Assembly: GCF_000518645.1 (NCBI RefSeq)
Contig: NZ_JADZ01000013.1
Coordinates: 124,001-188,000 of the forward strand
Origin: Curvibacter gracilis ATCC BAA-807
GTDB lineage: Bacteria > Pseudomonadota > Gammaproteobacteria > Burkholderiales > Burkholderiaceae_C
DNA: 64,000 nucleotides
Direction: 5' to 3'
In this document: piece after piece, positions 26,516-35,160 of the stretch
Layout of the letters: each line of letters begins with the position of its first letter
Position numbering within the stretch: the first letter of the stretch is position 1
The notes under the pieces: model-generated
The model's database searches: none
Told to the model about the DNA's origin: nothing
Seen by the model: the letters and a program-made list of their open reading frames with translations, nothing else
Made by a program: the position numbers and the translations under genes

Positions 26516-27826
26516 TCAGCCGGGTCGGCGGTGAAGCCGCCACGAAAACCCCGCAGCCACCACCAGCAGCACTCCGGCCAGGCGCAGCACATTGCGCGGG
26601 TCGCCGGCCAGCAAGGGGTTGAAGTAAAGCGGCAACGTCAGCATCTGCACGATCATGGGCAGCACGATGAACATGTTGAAAAGGCCCATGTACACCCCGG
26701 CACGCTCCTTCGGAATGCTGGAGGCGAGCAAGATATACGGATTGCCCATGATGCTGGCCCAGGCCAGGCCGACGCCCAGCATCGGGATGAACAGCAAGAC
26801 CTTCGATTGCAAGGATGGCAAGGCGGCCATGCCCAGGCCGGCCAGGGTCAGGCACAGCGCGTGCACCCGGGCTGGGCCAAAGCGCCGGCTCAAAGGCACC
26901 AGGGCGAAGGCTGAAACAAAAGCCACGAAGTTGTAGAAACCCCCGATCTCGCCGTTGAGCAGGCTCGCATCGCGAAAGCCCTCCGAGTCGGCATCGGTGG
27001 TGTCAAACACCGAGCGGGCCAGACATGGCACCACGTAGATCCAGTAGCAAAGCATGCCGTACCACTGGAACAACTTCATCCACCACAAGCGGCGCATCAT
27101 CGCGGGCATGTCTCGCACGGCTGCCGCGATTTCTTGCAGGGTGGCGCGCCAGCCTGTGGGTCTGGCGCGCAACTCGGCCAGGGCCTCGGGGCTCAGCGGC
27201 AGTTCTGGTGTGGACCACACCGACCAGGCCACCGTGGCGATTGAAAACACGGATCCGATCACAAAGGCAATCACGGTGATCTGAGGGATGTGATTGGCGC
27301 CCAGGGCATTCTTGTCCAGCCCCCACATCACGAGCAGGGACGGTGTCAGGTAGGCGAGGGTTTGAGCCAGGCCGGTGTAGGCACTTTGGCTGAGAAAGCC
27401 CAGTGCGTGCTGGCCAGGGTTGAGGCGATCACTCACATAGGCCCGGTAGGGCTCCATGGTCACGTTGTTGGCGGCGTCCAGGATCCAAAGCAGGCTGGCG
27501 GCAAACCACAGGGTGGGGCTGAACGGCATCAGCAAAAGCCCCACACTGCACAGCAGCGCCCCCACCATGAAGTAAGGCGTGCGTCGGCCCCAGCGGCCCG
27601 TGGTCCGATCACTCAGAGCGCCAATGATGGGCTGCACCAACAGGCCGGTGATGGGGCCTGCCAACCACAGAAACGGCAAGCTGCCCTCATCGGCGCCCAG
27701 GTACTTGTAGATCGGGCTCATGTTGGCCTGCTGCAGGCCAAAGCTGTACTGGATGCCGAAGAACCCGAGGTTCATCTGCAGGATCTGCCACAGCGTGAGC
27801 CAGGGCTTTTGATGCTTGTCTTGCAT
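26516..27826 (-). CDS. suxC: MFS sucrose transporter (SLC45/GPH-like), SuxC-type
   Basis: A 436-residue major facilitator with about twelve hydrophobic helices. The N-terminal LTLWQILQMNLGFFGIQYSFGLQQANMSPIYKYLG and the inter-helix motif GALSDRTTGRWGRRTPYFMVGAL are typical of bacterial sucrose/maltose transporters related to SLC45. It would bring sucrose across the inner membrane, probably with protons. It lies just downstream of the amylosucrase gene (33-bp gap) and has a good AAGGAG ribosome-binding site. The sux name follows the Xanthomonas sucrose locus by gene content. Confidence 0.88.
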   Translation of the reverse strand: MQDKHQKPWLTLWQILQMNLGFFGIQYSFGLQQANMSPIYKYLGADEGSLPFLWLAGPITGLLVQPIIGALSDRTTGRWGRRTPYFMVGALLCSVGLLLMPFSPTLWFAASLLWILDAANNVTMEPYRAYVSDRLNPGQHALGFLSQSAYTGLAQTLAYLTPSLLVMWGLDKNALGANHIPQITVIAFVIGSVFSIATVAWSVWSTPELPLSPEALAELRARPTGWRATLQEIAAAVRDMPAMMRRLWWMKLFQWYGMLCYWIYVVPCLARSVFDTTDADSEGFRDASLLNGEIGGFYNFVAFVSAFALVPLSRRFGPARVHALCLTLAGLGMAALPSLQSKVLLFIPMLGVGLAWASIMGNPYILLASSIPKERAGVYMGLFNMFIVLPMIVQMLTLPLYFNPLLAGDPRNVLRLAGVLLVVAAGFSWRLHRRPG

Positions 27827-27859
27827 TCGTTGGTCTCCTTGGGGGCGGCCGTCGGCGCG

Positions 27860-29779
27860 TCAGGCACCGAGCCAGACACAGCCATGGCCCTCCAGGTGCA
27901 CCGAAGCCACGGTCTGGCTCTCCTCCTGGCTCAGATTCTGCAGGGCGGGCTTGCCCAGCTCTGACAGATGGAGGCGGCAGGGGGTGGCGCTGAAGTTGAA
28001 CAGGCCCACCTCCTGGTTGCGTTGCAGGACCAGCAGGCCCGGGTGGCGGCTGGCCAGTACCTGCAGCCGGATGGGGCCACCCAGGCTCAAGCGAGCGCGG
28101 CGCTGGCGGTTCAGGCGCTGCAACAGGGAGAAGGCATGGGCGGCCACCGTGGCGGCTTGGTGGCGGCTGGCCAGGGACTTTTCGTCAAGGTAGGGGCGAT
28201 GGAGTTCGCGTCCGTCAGCGCCTTGGCGTGCGTGCATCTCTGCTGCCGAGGTGTTGTCCTGGCCCAGTTCGTCGCCCATGTAGATCAGGGGCAGGCCACC
28301 GACAAAAAAGCACAGCGACATCATCAGTTCCAGTCGCCGCAGCGCCTTTTGTTGTTCTGGGTGGTCGGCCGGCAGATCGGGACGCAGCCCCACCAGGGCC
28401 GCCGTCATGCCGTTGCTGCCATGCACCGTGCCCGGGGCACTGGCCTGAAAGCGCGCACCGCGCGCGTAGCTGCCAGGGGTCTCTCCGGCCAGAAAGGCGG
28501 CCGCCCGGTCCAGCCGGGCCACGGGGTCGGCCCCGAGCGCCAGCAATTCGGGGCGCAGCACGTTCCAGCCGATGTCATCGTGGCAGCGCACGTAGCTCAA
28601 CCAACTGGCGCCCACGGGCAGCTCGGGCGTGTTGCGCAACACCTCTTCAATCAGCTGGGGGCTCTCTTCGGTCAGCGCCACCCAACTGGCGGCCATCAGG
28701 CTGGAGTGGTAGGCCAGGTGGCATTCGGGGCCGGCCACCGGCCCCAGTCCGAAGTAGGGCGGCAGGTCCTGGGTCGGCATGATGGCTTCTGCCTTGAGCA
28801 GTACCCCCGGGGCTGCGATGGCGCACAGGCTTCTCAGGGCCTGGACGATCAGGTGCACCTCCGGCTGGTTCATGCAGTTGGTTTCGGCGCGTTTCCATAG
28901 AAAGCCGGTCGAATCGAGCCGGAACGCGTCCACGCCCTGGTTGGCCAGGTTCAGGAGCGCTGCGGCCATGTCGGCAAAGACCGCAGGGTGGGCATAGTTG
29001 AGGTCCCACTGATAGGGGTAGAAGGTGGTCCAGACCCAGGCCTGGCGTTCGGCAATCCAGGTGAAATTGCCGGGTGCCGTGGCCGGAAAGATCTGCACCA
29101 GATGCTGTTCGCGGGCCTGGACTTCGGCCTCGCTGGCAAGCCAATGGAAGTACGGCAGATAGCGTGGGTCACCAGCGCGGGCCGCGCGGGCCCAGGCATG
29201 CTCGTGGGAGACATGGTTCAGCACAAAATCGCTGCACAGGCTGATGTCCGATTGGCGCAGTGCCCGGCATAGCGAGCGCAGGTCGGCCAGGGTGCCGAGC
29301 GCCGGCTCCACCTCGTCAAAGCTGGCCACTGCAAAGCCGCCGTCATTGGGGGCGCTGCCGGCCTTGAGAAAGGGCAGCAGGTGCAGGTAGTTCACACCCA
29401 GTTCACGCAGATAGCCGATGCGCTGCTGGACGCCGGCCAGGGTTCCGGCCAGCTTGTCGACATAGGTGCAATAGCCGCTCAGGCCGCGTTGGTGCCATGC
29501 CGGATCGGCTTCACGGCGCAGGTCCAGCTGCCAGAGTTCAGCGTCGCGTCGTTCGGCCGATGCCAGTGCGTTCAACACCACGGTGTCGAAAAAAGAGTCA
29601 AAGCAGGGTGTCTGGCCATACAGAGGGTCCAGGCACCGTCGAAGCCGGGGGAGTTCGCGCTCCAGCCGCTCGCGCAGCCGTGTGGCCCGTGCCGGTGGGA
29701 TGGACTGCAGGAAGTCCGACACGCTGGGCGACACGGACTCGCTGGCTTGAGGGGGCGGGCAGGCTCCGACGAAATTCAT
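27860..29779 (-). CDS. suxB: Amylosucrase/sucrose hydrolase (GH13 subfamily 4), SuxB-type
   Basis: A 639-residue GH13 enzyme that splits sucrose and releases fructose, either transferring glucose to a glucan or hydrolysing it. Catalytic residues match amylosucrase: nucleophile Asp289 in GVDAFRLDSTGFLWKR, acid/base Glu331 in LLKAEAIMP, and the transition-state Asp in VRCHDDIGW. YPYQWDLNYAHPAVF is another subfamily mark, and PLIYMGDELGQDN is a GH13 motif. There is no clear signal peptide, so cytosolic action after import is expected. Start: ATG at 29779; a TTG three codons upstream is possible, and neither has a strong ribosome-binding site. Confidence 0.92.
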   Translation of the reverse strand: MNFVGACPPPQASESVSPSVSDFLQSIPPARATRLRERLERELPRLRRCLDPLYGQTPCFDSFFDTVVLNALASAERRDAELWQLDLRREADPAWHQRGLSGYCTYVDKLAGTLAGVQQRIGYLRELGVNYLHLLPFLKAGSAPNDGGFAVASFDEVEPALGTLADLRSLCRALRQSDISLCSDFVLNHVSHEHAWARAARAGDPRYLPYFHWLASEAEVQAREQHLVQIFPATAPGNFTWIAERQAWVWTTFYPYQWDLNYAHPAVFADMAAALLNLANQGVDAFRLDSTGFLWKRAETNCMNQPEVHLIVQALRSLCAIAAPGVLLKAEAIMPTQDLPPYFGLGPVAGPECHLAYHSSLMAASWVALTEESPQLIEEVLRNTPELPVGASWLSYVRCHDDIGWNVLRPELLALGADPVARLDRAAAFLAGETPGSYARGARFQASAPGTVHGSNGMTAALVGLRPDLPADHPEQQKALRRLELMMSLCFFVGGLPLIYMGDELGQDNTSAAEMHARQGADGRELHRPYLDEKSLASRHQAATVAAHAFSLLQRLNRQRRARLSLGGPIRLQVLASRHPGLLVLQRNQEVGLFNFSATPCRLHLSELGKPALQNLSQEESQTVASVHLEGHGCVWLGA

Positions 29780-29926
29780 AGGGTGCAATCAGGCGAAAAG
29801 AGCTCCGCACGGACACGGCTGACCGGGGGCCGGCCGTGCCGCACGGGCTTCAAGAGTGGTTTGGAGATACCGCGTTAAGACTCATCAGGCCGGCGCCGGG
29901 GCAGCCAGCGACGGCCTGCCTTCTCA

Positions 29927-32173
29927 TCAGAAGTTGTAGCGAACCGACAGACGCACCGTGCGTGCGGTGATCGAGCGGGCCGCCGCGCGGTCGGTGTTGA
30001 TCTCGGTGTAGCCCAGGGTGTTGAACAGGTTGTTCACACCCAGCATCACCGTGGTGGCCGCGTTCACGTCGTACTTGGCGAAGGCGTTCACGTAGGTGTA
30101 GCCGGGCAGCGTGGCCTGCAAGGCCGTGGTCTGGCCATCCTGCGACGACGTGGTGCCGATGATGGACGCCCCGACGGTGGCCGGGCCAAAGCGGTAGCTG
30201 GGCGCCAACTGGAAGATCACCTTGGCTTGGCGGTTCGGTGTCAGACCCGCATAGCCGGCGATGTTGGAGTCGGTCACCTTGGCGTTCGTCACGGTCATAC
30301 CGCCGTTCAGGCGGAAGTTGCCCGCCTTGTAGCTGGCTTCCAGCTCCACCCCTTTGGCGTCGTACTTGTTGGCCGAGGACACGCCGGTGGTCACGTCATA
30401 GTTGGTTTCATCGGTCTTGGCCTGGAACAAGGTCACGAACGTGGTCACCGGGCCGTTGCGCCACTTCAAGCCGCCTTCGTACTGGGTGACGGTGTTGGGC
30501 GTCTGGTTGCCGTTTTGCAGGCAGTTGTTGCCGCAGGCGCCGCCGTAGGCCAGGATGCGGTCGCTGGGCAGGGCGCCGCCCTTGCTGATGCGGGCAAACA
30601 CGGCGGTGTCCTTGCTCAGGCTGTAGTTGGCGCCCACCGAGTAGGAGTTGAGATCGGAGTGGTAGCCGATGCCCAGACCGCCCTTGGAGCCGCTGTCGGC
30701 CCAACTGCCGGTGACCTTCTGGCGATCAAAGCGCACGCTGGCATCGATGTTCAGCGGGCCGCGTTCATAGCCCAGTGCGGCGTAGGGTGCGAGGCTGTTG
30801 AAGGTCTCGTTCACGTTGCGCTGGTACCAACTGCTGTAGCTGCCATAGGTGCTGCTGCCATTGACCGGCAGGCTGGCGTTGAAGCCGCCGATCTCCCAAT
30901 CCATGTTCAGCTTCTGGCTGGCCATGAAGACGCCCACCGTGCTGGTCAGCTTGGCCTGGTCGGCCATCTGGAAGGTCTTGGAGGCTTTCAGGTCATTGAC
31001 GGCCAAACCGGCATCGTTGAAGCGAGAGCCCAGGAACAGGGCCTGGTAGCCGCTGGCGTTCGACGAGCTGGGATTGGTCAGGTTGTTGGTCGGGCCATAG
31101 GCCGCCGGCATGATGCCGTTGAACGATCCGCCGTTGGACGAGATGCGGAACTTGTCATTCAAACGCCAGCCACCGCCCAGGTCCAGGTTCACTTCGGCCC
31201 CGAAGGCTTTGGACACGGCGCGCAGACCGTCGTTCATGTTGCCCGGGCCGCCGCCGTACAGCCCCCAACTGGCGATGCGGGGCAGACCGCCGGCGTAGGG
31301 CGAGAAGGTGCCAGGGTTGACGCCATTGAGCTGAACGATCTGGCCGTTCACGATGCGCACCGGCGAGTCCATGATCAAAGGGGTCTTGTCGTCCAGGAAC
31401 TTGGCGTAGATCTTGATGTTGTTGCCGCCGCCCAGGTCCTTGTTCAGCGCCAGGCGGATCTGCCCGCCGCCCTCCATGTTCACGCCTTGGGTGGCACGAG
31501 GGCCTTGGCCATCGCGTGCGTAGCCGCTGACGTTGAAGGTGGCGGTGTCGGAGATGCGAACACCGTAGTTCAGATCGAGGCGGCGGCTGGTCGAGCCGCC
31601 GACATTGGTGGTCAGCCCGATGGTGCCGCCTTCGGCTTCACCCGTCTTGCTGATGAAATTGATCACCCCGCCCGGGGCATTGGTGGCCATGGTCGAGGCC
31701 GAGCCCCCGCGCACCACTTCCACGCCTTCCGTGCCCATGTCGGCACGCATGTAGACGTCGGGGGTCAGAAAGTTGTAGTCGCCGTTCAGCAGGACGGGCA
31801 GGCCATCTTCCTGGAACTGCACGTAGCGCGAGCCGCCAGCCGAAATGGGCAAGCCGCGCACGGTCACGTTGGCATTGCCTTCACCGCTGCTGGCTTCTGC
31901 GCGGATGCCCGGGATGGAGCGCAGGATTTCAGCTGAGCTGGCGGGCATGGCGTCCTGGATCTGGTCTCCGTCCATCGAGCTGACGGACAGGCTCTGCTTC
32001 ATCTTGGAGCGTGCCTCCGGGGTGGCGGTGATCACCATCTCGTCCAGGTTCAATCCGGAGCCCGCGGCGGCCGGCTGGGCGTTCTGGGCCCACGCGGCGC
32101 CGAGTTGCATGACCGCGATCGAGGTGGCGATCGCCACTTTGGTGGGAACGATGGCTGGGTGCTTCTTTTTCAC
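29927..32173 (-). CDS. suxA: TonB-dependent outer-membrane receptor, probably for sucrose (SuxA-type)
   Basis: A 748-residue outer-membrane transporter. A signal peptide (MKKKHPAIVPTKVAIATSI...AAWAQN) is followed by a TonB box-like DEMVITATPE, a plug domain (ASSAEILRSIPGIRAE, RGLPISAGGSRYVQFQEDGLP, EVVRGGSAST, PGGVINFISKTG) and a 22-strand-type barrel ending in RLSVRYNF, with terminal Phe. The start is GTG at 32173, set by an AGAAGGAGA ribosome-binding site. Position among amylosucrase, transporter and fructokinase genes indicates sucrose or a glucan as ligand. Regulation by the LacI protein is likely through the palindrome at 32295-32308. Confidence 0.9.
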   Translation of the reverse strand: MKKKHPAIVPTKVAIATSIAVMQLGAAWAQNAQPAAAGSGLNLDEMVITATPEARSKMKQSLSVSSMDGDQIQDAMPASSAEILRSIPGIRAEASSGEGNANVTVRGLPISAGGSRYVQFQEDGLPVLLNGDYNFLTPDVYMRADMGTEGVEVVRGGSASTMATNAPGGVINFISKTGEAEGGTIGLTTNVGGSTSRRLDLNYGVRISDTATFNVSGYARDGQGPRATQGVNMEGGGQIRLALNKDLGGGNNIKIYAKFLDDKTPLIMDSPVRIVNGQIVQLNGVNPGTFSPYAGGLPRIASWGLYGGGPGNMNDGLRAVSKAFGAEVNLDLGGGWRLNDKFRISSNGGSFNGIMPAAYGPTNNLTNPSSSNASGYQALFLGSRFNDAGLAVNDLKASKTFQMADQAKLTSTVGVFMASQKLNMDWEIGGFNASLPVNGSSTYGSYSSWYQRNVNETFNSLAPYAALGYERGPLNIDASVRFDRQKVTGSWADSGSKGGLGIGYHSDLNSYSVGANYSLSKDTAVFARISKGGALPSDRILAYGGACGNNCLQNGNQTPNTVTQYEGGLKWRNGPVTTFVTLFQAKTDETNYDVTTGVSSANKYDAKGVELEASYKAGNFRLNGGMTVTNAKVTDSNIAGYAGLTPNRQAKVIFQLAPSYRFGPATVGASIIGTTSSQDGQTTALQATLPGYTYVNAFAKYDVNAATTVMLGVNNLFNTLGYTEINTDRAAARSITARTVRLSVRYNF

Positions 32174-32294
32174 AAAAGTCTCCTTCTACGTTTCATGAGT
32201 GAGCCGAAACCTCGCTGCAAGCCCGGTTTTCGGCTGGGGTGACTCTCGGCACACAAGGCATGCCTACCGCGAGTGACCGCATTGTGTTTGATCA

Positions 32295-32308
32295 TGCAAA
32301 CGTTTGCA
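32295..32308. promoter_or_regulatory. LacI-family operator copy 1 (suxA side)
   Basis: The perfect palindrome TGCAAACGTTTGCA lies 122 bp upstream of the receptor start. It is identical to the copy at 32519 and has the central CG and AAACGTTT core typical of LacI/PurR/CytR-family sites. Confidence 0.8.
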
Positions 32309-32518
32309 AAGAGGCTTTTATCAATTTGATCAAATATGGCTTGGTCGCGGCTTGTCAGCCTGCAGCTAAGGACGCCGCTTCTCCTCTGTAGAGGCTTGAA
32401 AATTCAGTAATTTCCCTAGTGTGTATGGCTAGCAACAGCGGTGATTCATCCCCGGTGGTCCTGGTTTTGGAAATCTAGGGTTATCACTGATATTGATTTT
32501 TTCTCCTGAAACTACGAT

Positions 32519-32532
32519 TGCAAACGTTTGCA
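32519..32532. promoter_or_regulatory. LacI-family operator copy 2 (tonB side)
   Basis: Second perfect copy of TGCAAACGTTTGCA, 57 bp upstream of the tonB start. The two copies lie 224 bp apart in the 415-bp divergent gap 32174-32588, compatible with repressor looping. Apart from these operators I see no gene in that gap. Confidence 0.8.
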
Positions 32533-32588
32533 TGAAAACCGATTTCATGTGCATTCAAGAAGTCCAAAACCAGAGGAGACCCTTTTTG

Positions 32589-33257
32589 ATGAATGACTAC
32601 GCCAGTCGGCAACGCACCCCCCGCAAGCACGTTGTGGGCTTGTGCCTGGTGCTGGTGCTGCATGCGTTGATCTTTTGGGCGATCAATTCGGGCCTGGCCC
32701 GCAAGTTCGTCAAAGTGATCAAGGGGCCGGTCGAGGCCCAGTTGCTGGAAGAGGCCAAACCCGACATCCCGCCGCCGCCGCCCCCTCCGCCGCCACCGAA
32801 GAACGCCCCGCCGCCGCCTCCGCCGGCCTACGTTCCACCCGCCGCCGTGGTGAGCAATGCGCCTGCAGCGGCCAATGCCATCGCGGCGGTATCGAACACG
32901 CCGCAGCCGCCGGCACCTCCACCGCCGCCGCCGGCACCACCTGCGCCGCCGGCACCTCCACCACCGCCTGCTGCACCGGTGCGCACGGCAGCCGTGATCA
33001 GTGCACAGAACTGCGAGAAGCCGGCTTACCCGGCGGCCTCCCGGCGTGCCGAAGAAGAGGGCACGGTGCAGTTGCGCTTCCTGGTGGACGTCGATGGCCG
33101 CGTGGTCGATTCGCAAGTGGAAAGCACGTCGGGCTTCAAGCGCTTGGACGAGGCGGCCCGGCTGGCCTTGGCGCGCTGCCAGTTCAAGCCCGCCACCACT
33201 GACGGCAAGCCCGAGCAGAGCTGGGCCAGCATGAAGTACACGTGGCGCCTGGAATGA
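32589..33257 (+). CDS. tonB: Energy transducer TonB
   Basis: A 222-residue TonB. A short cytoplasmic N-terminus is followed by one transmembrane helix (HVVGLCLVLVLHALIFWAIN), a proline-rich periplasmic spacer with long Pro runs (about 58-130) and a TonB C-terminal domain beginning NCEKPAYPAASRRAEEEGTV and ending SMKYTWRLE. It would link ExbB/ExbD to outer-membrane receptors. The ATG at 32589 follows AGAGGAGA; upstream ATGs overlap the operator. It heads a tonB-exbB-exbD-exbD operon divergent from the sucrose receptor. Confidence 0.92.
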   Translation: MNDYASRQRTPRKHVVGLCLVLVLHALIFWAINSGLARKFVKVIKGPVEAQLLEEAKPDIPPPPPPPPPPKNAPPPPPPAYVPPAAVVSNAPAAANAIAAVSNTPQPPAPPPPPPAPPAPPAPPPPPAAPVRTAAVISAQNCEKPAYPAASRRAEEEGTVQLRFLVDVDGRVVDSQVESTSGFKRLDEAARLALARCQFKPATTDGKPEQSWASMKYTWRLE

Positions 33258-33322
33258 GCCGGCCCGCCGCCCCCACCCTTCAAGACAACAGACAACATCA
33301 TTTTTCGAGGAGTTCTTCCACC

Positions 33323-34144
33323 ATGTTCAAAATCATCAAGTCCATCGCTGTGATCTGCGGCCTGAGTGCCAGCCTGTGGCTGGGCCAAGGCGCCGTCTGG
33401 GCGGCCGATGCTGCGGCCCCTGCTGAGACGACGAGCGCCCAAGCGGCACCGGCACCGGCACAGGCCAGCGCGGGCGCCGAAGCCAGCACCGACAACCCCT
33501 ATGGCCTGGGGGCACTGTGGGCCCAGGGCGATGCCGTGGCCAAGGGCACGCTGTTGATCCTGGTGCTCATGAGCATGGGCAGCTGGTATGTCATCGTCAC
33601 CAAGTTCTTCGAGCAAAACCGCAACGCCGGCTTTGCTCGCAAGGCGCAGGACAACTTCTGGACCAAGGGTTCGGTGCGCGAAGGGACGGATGAATTGCAC
33701 GCCGACAGTCCCTACCGATTCATCGCTGAAAAAGGCCTGGAAGGTGCCAGCAAGCACGAAGGCATGCTGGGCGCGGTGGACTTCAACACCTGGGTCACGA
33801 TGAGCATCCAGCGCGCCATCGGCAACGTTCAAAGCCGCATGCAGGATGGCCTGGCGGTGTTGGCCACCGTGGGGTCGACCGGTCCGTTCGTGGGCCTGTT
33901 CGGCACGGTCTGGGGCATCTACAACGCCTTGGTCAAGATCGGCATGTCGGGGCAGGCCAGCATCGACAAGGTGGCTGGCCCCGTCGGTGAGTCGCTGATC
34001 ATGACGGCCATCGGTCTGGCTGTCGCGGTGCCTGCGGTGCTGGGCTACAACTGGCTGGTGCGTCGCAACAAGGCTGCCATGGAAGACATCAATGCGTTCG
34101 GCAACGATCTGCATTCGGTGCTGCTGGCCACCGCCAAGAAGTGA
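33323..34144 (+). CDS. exbB: ExbB/TolQ-type proton channel protein
   Basis: A 273-residue inner-membrane protein. It starts with a cleavable-looking leader (MFKIIKSIAVICGLSAS...AVWAAD) and an Ala/Pro-rich periplasmic segment, then transmembrane helix 1 (GTLLILVLMSMGSWYVIVTKFFE). After a cytoplasmic loop come LATVGSTGPFVGLFGTVWGIYNAL and ESLIMTAIGLAVAVPAVLGYNWLVRRN, the ExbB signature helices. The MotA/TolQ/ExbB proton channel it forms with ExbD energises TonB. The start follows CGAGGAG. Confidence 0.94.
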   Translation: MFKIIKSIAVICGLSASLWLGQGAVWAADAAAPAETTSAQAAPAPAQASAGAEASTDNPYGLGALWAQGDAVAKGTLLILVLMSMGSWYVIVTKFFEQNRNAGFARKAQDNFWTKGSVREGTDELHADSPYRFIAEKGLEGASKHEGMLGAVDFNTWVTMSIQRAIGNVQSRMQDGLAVLATVGSTGPFVGLFGTVWGIYNALVKIGMSGQASIDKVAGPVGESLIMTAIGLAVAVPAVLGYNWLVRRNKAAMEDINAFGNDLHSVLLATAKK

Positions 34145-34193
34145 ATCCCATTGACATGAGAGCCGCTTCGGCGGCGCACAGGAGACCCCAACC

Positions 34194-34616
34194 ATGGCCA
34201 TGAATGTCGGTGCCGATTCGGGCGAAGACGAAGTCCTCAGCCAGATCAACACCACGCCGCTGGTGGACGTCATGCTGGTGTTGCTGATCATTTTCCTGAT
34301 CACGATCCCGGTGGTGACCACCTCGGTCAAGGTGGATCTTCCCAAAGAGAAGAACGTGGTGCGCGAGACCAAGCCCGAGAACGTCATCATTTCGGTGGAT
34401 GCGGCAGGGCACATCTTTTTGTATGACACGCCGATCAAGAACTCCTCCGACTTGCTGGACCGCATGAAGACCTTTGCCGTCAAGGTGCCACAGCCCGAGG
34501 TGCAGATCCGGGGCGATGCGCGCAGCGATTTCGAGTCGGTGGGGCGGGTCATGTATGCGGTGCAGCGTGCCGGCATCACCAAGGTGGGCTTCATCACCGA
34601 GCCGGCCTCCAACTGA
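34194..34616 (+). CDS. exbD: ExbD-type biopolymer transport protein, copy 1
   Basis: A 140-residue single-helix protein. INTTPLVDVMLVLLIIFLITIP carries the essential Asp of the proton path in the membrane helix. The periplasmic domain ends with PEVQIRGDARSDFESVGRVMYAVQRAGITKVGFITEP, typical of ExbD/TolR. It follows exbB by 49 bp and precedes a second exbD. Confidence 0.94.
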   Translation: MAMNVGADSGEDEVLSQINTTPLVDVMLVLLIIFLITIPVVTTSVKVDLPKEKNVVRETKPENVIISVDAAGHIFLYDTPIKNSSDLLDRMKTFAVKVPQPEVQIRGDARSDFESVGRVMYAVQRAGITKVGFITEPASN

Positions 34617-34649
34617 GCCCGGACTCCGTTTCAAAGACAAGGATTCATC

Positions 34650-35081
34650 ATGGGAATGAACATAGGTAGCGGGAGCGGCAGCAGCGAACCCGAGGTGATG
34701 ATGGACATCAACACCACGCCCCTGATCGACGTGATGCTGGTGCTGTTGATCATGCTGATCATCACCATTCCAGCGCAATTGCACTCGGTCAACCTGGACA
34801 TGCCGGTGTCTGCGCCACCCACCAAAAAGGTGGACCCGGTGGTGGTGCACATCGACATCGACAAGCAAAGTGTCATCCACTGGAACGGCGCGGCCCTGGC
34901 CAGCCGGGCTGAGTTGGAGGCGCATCTGGGCGAGGCGGTGCGCCTGCAGCCTCAGCCTGAGATCCACATCCGTTCGGATGCCAAGGCCAAGTACGAGGCG
35001 GTGGCCGCGGTGATGGCCAATGCCCAGCGTGTCGGCTTGACCAAGCTGGGCATCGTGGGCTCCGAACAGTTTGTCAACTGA
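34650..35081 (+). CDS. ExbD-type biopolymer transport protein, copy 2
   Basis: A 143-residue paralogue of the preceding gene, with INTTPLIDVMLVLLIMLIITIPA and a periplasmic domain ending PEIHIRSDAKAKYEAVAAVMANAQRVGLTKLGI. Two different ExbD subunits in one operon are known in Xanthomonas and Caulobacter TonB systems. It keeps the membrane Asp. A terminator follows 33 bp downstream. Confidence 0.93.
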   Translation: MGMNIGSGSGSSEPEVMMDINTTPLIDVMLVLLIMLIITIPAQLHSVNLDMPVSAPPTKKVDPVVVHIDIDKQSVIHWNGAALASRAELEAHLGEAVRLQPQPEIHIRSDAKAKYEAVAAVMANAQRVGLTKLGIVGSEQFVN

Positions 35082-35113
35082 GCGTCAACTGAGTTTCTCC
35101 AAGGTAGTGACTT

Positions 35114-35144
35114 ACCCCGCGCTCTCGGGCGCGGGGTCTTTTTT
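35114..35144 (+). terminator. Terminator after the TonB-ExbBDD operon
   Basis: A 9-bp perfect stem ACCCCGCGC / GCGCGGGGT with a 6-base loop, then C and six T residues (35139-35144). It separates exbD copy 2 from the TPR gene. Confidence 0.92.
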
Positions 35145-35160
35145 GACCGAATCTGGATCG

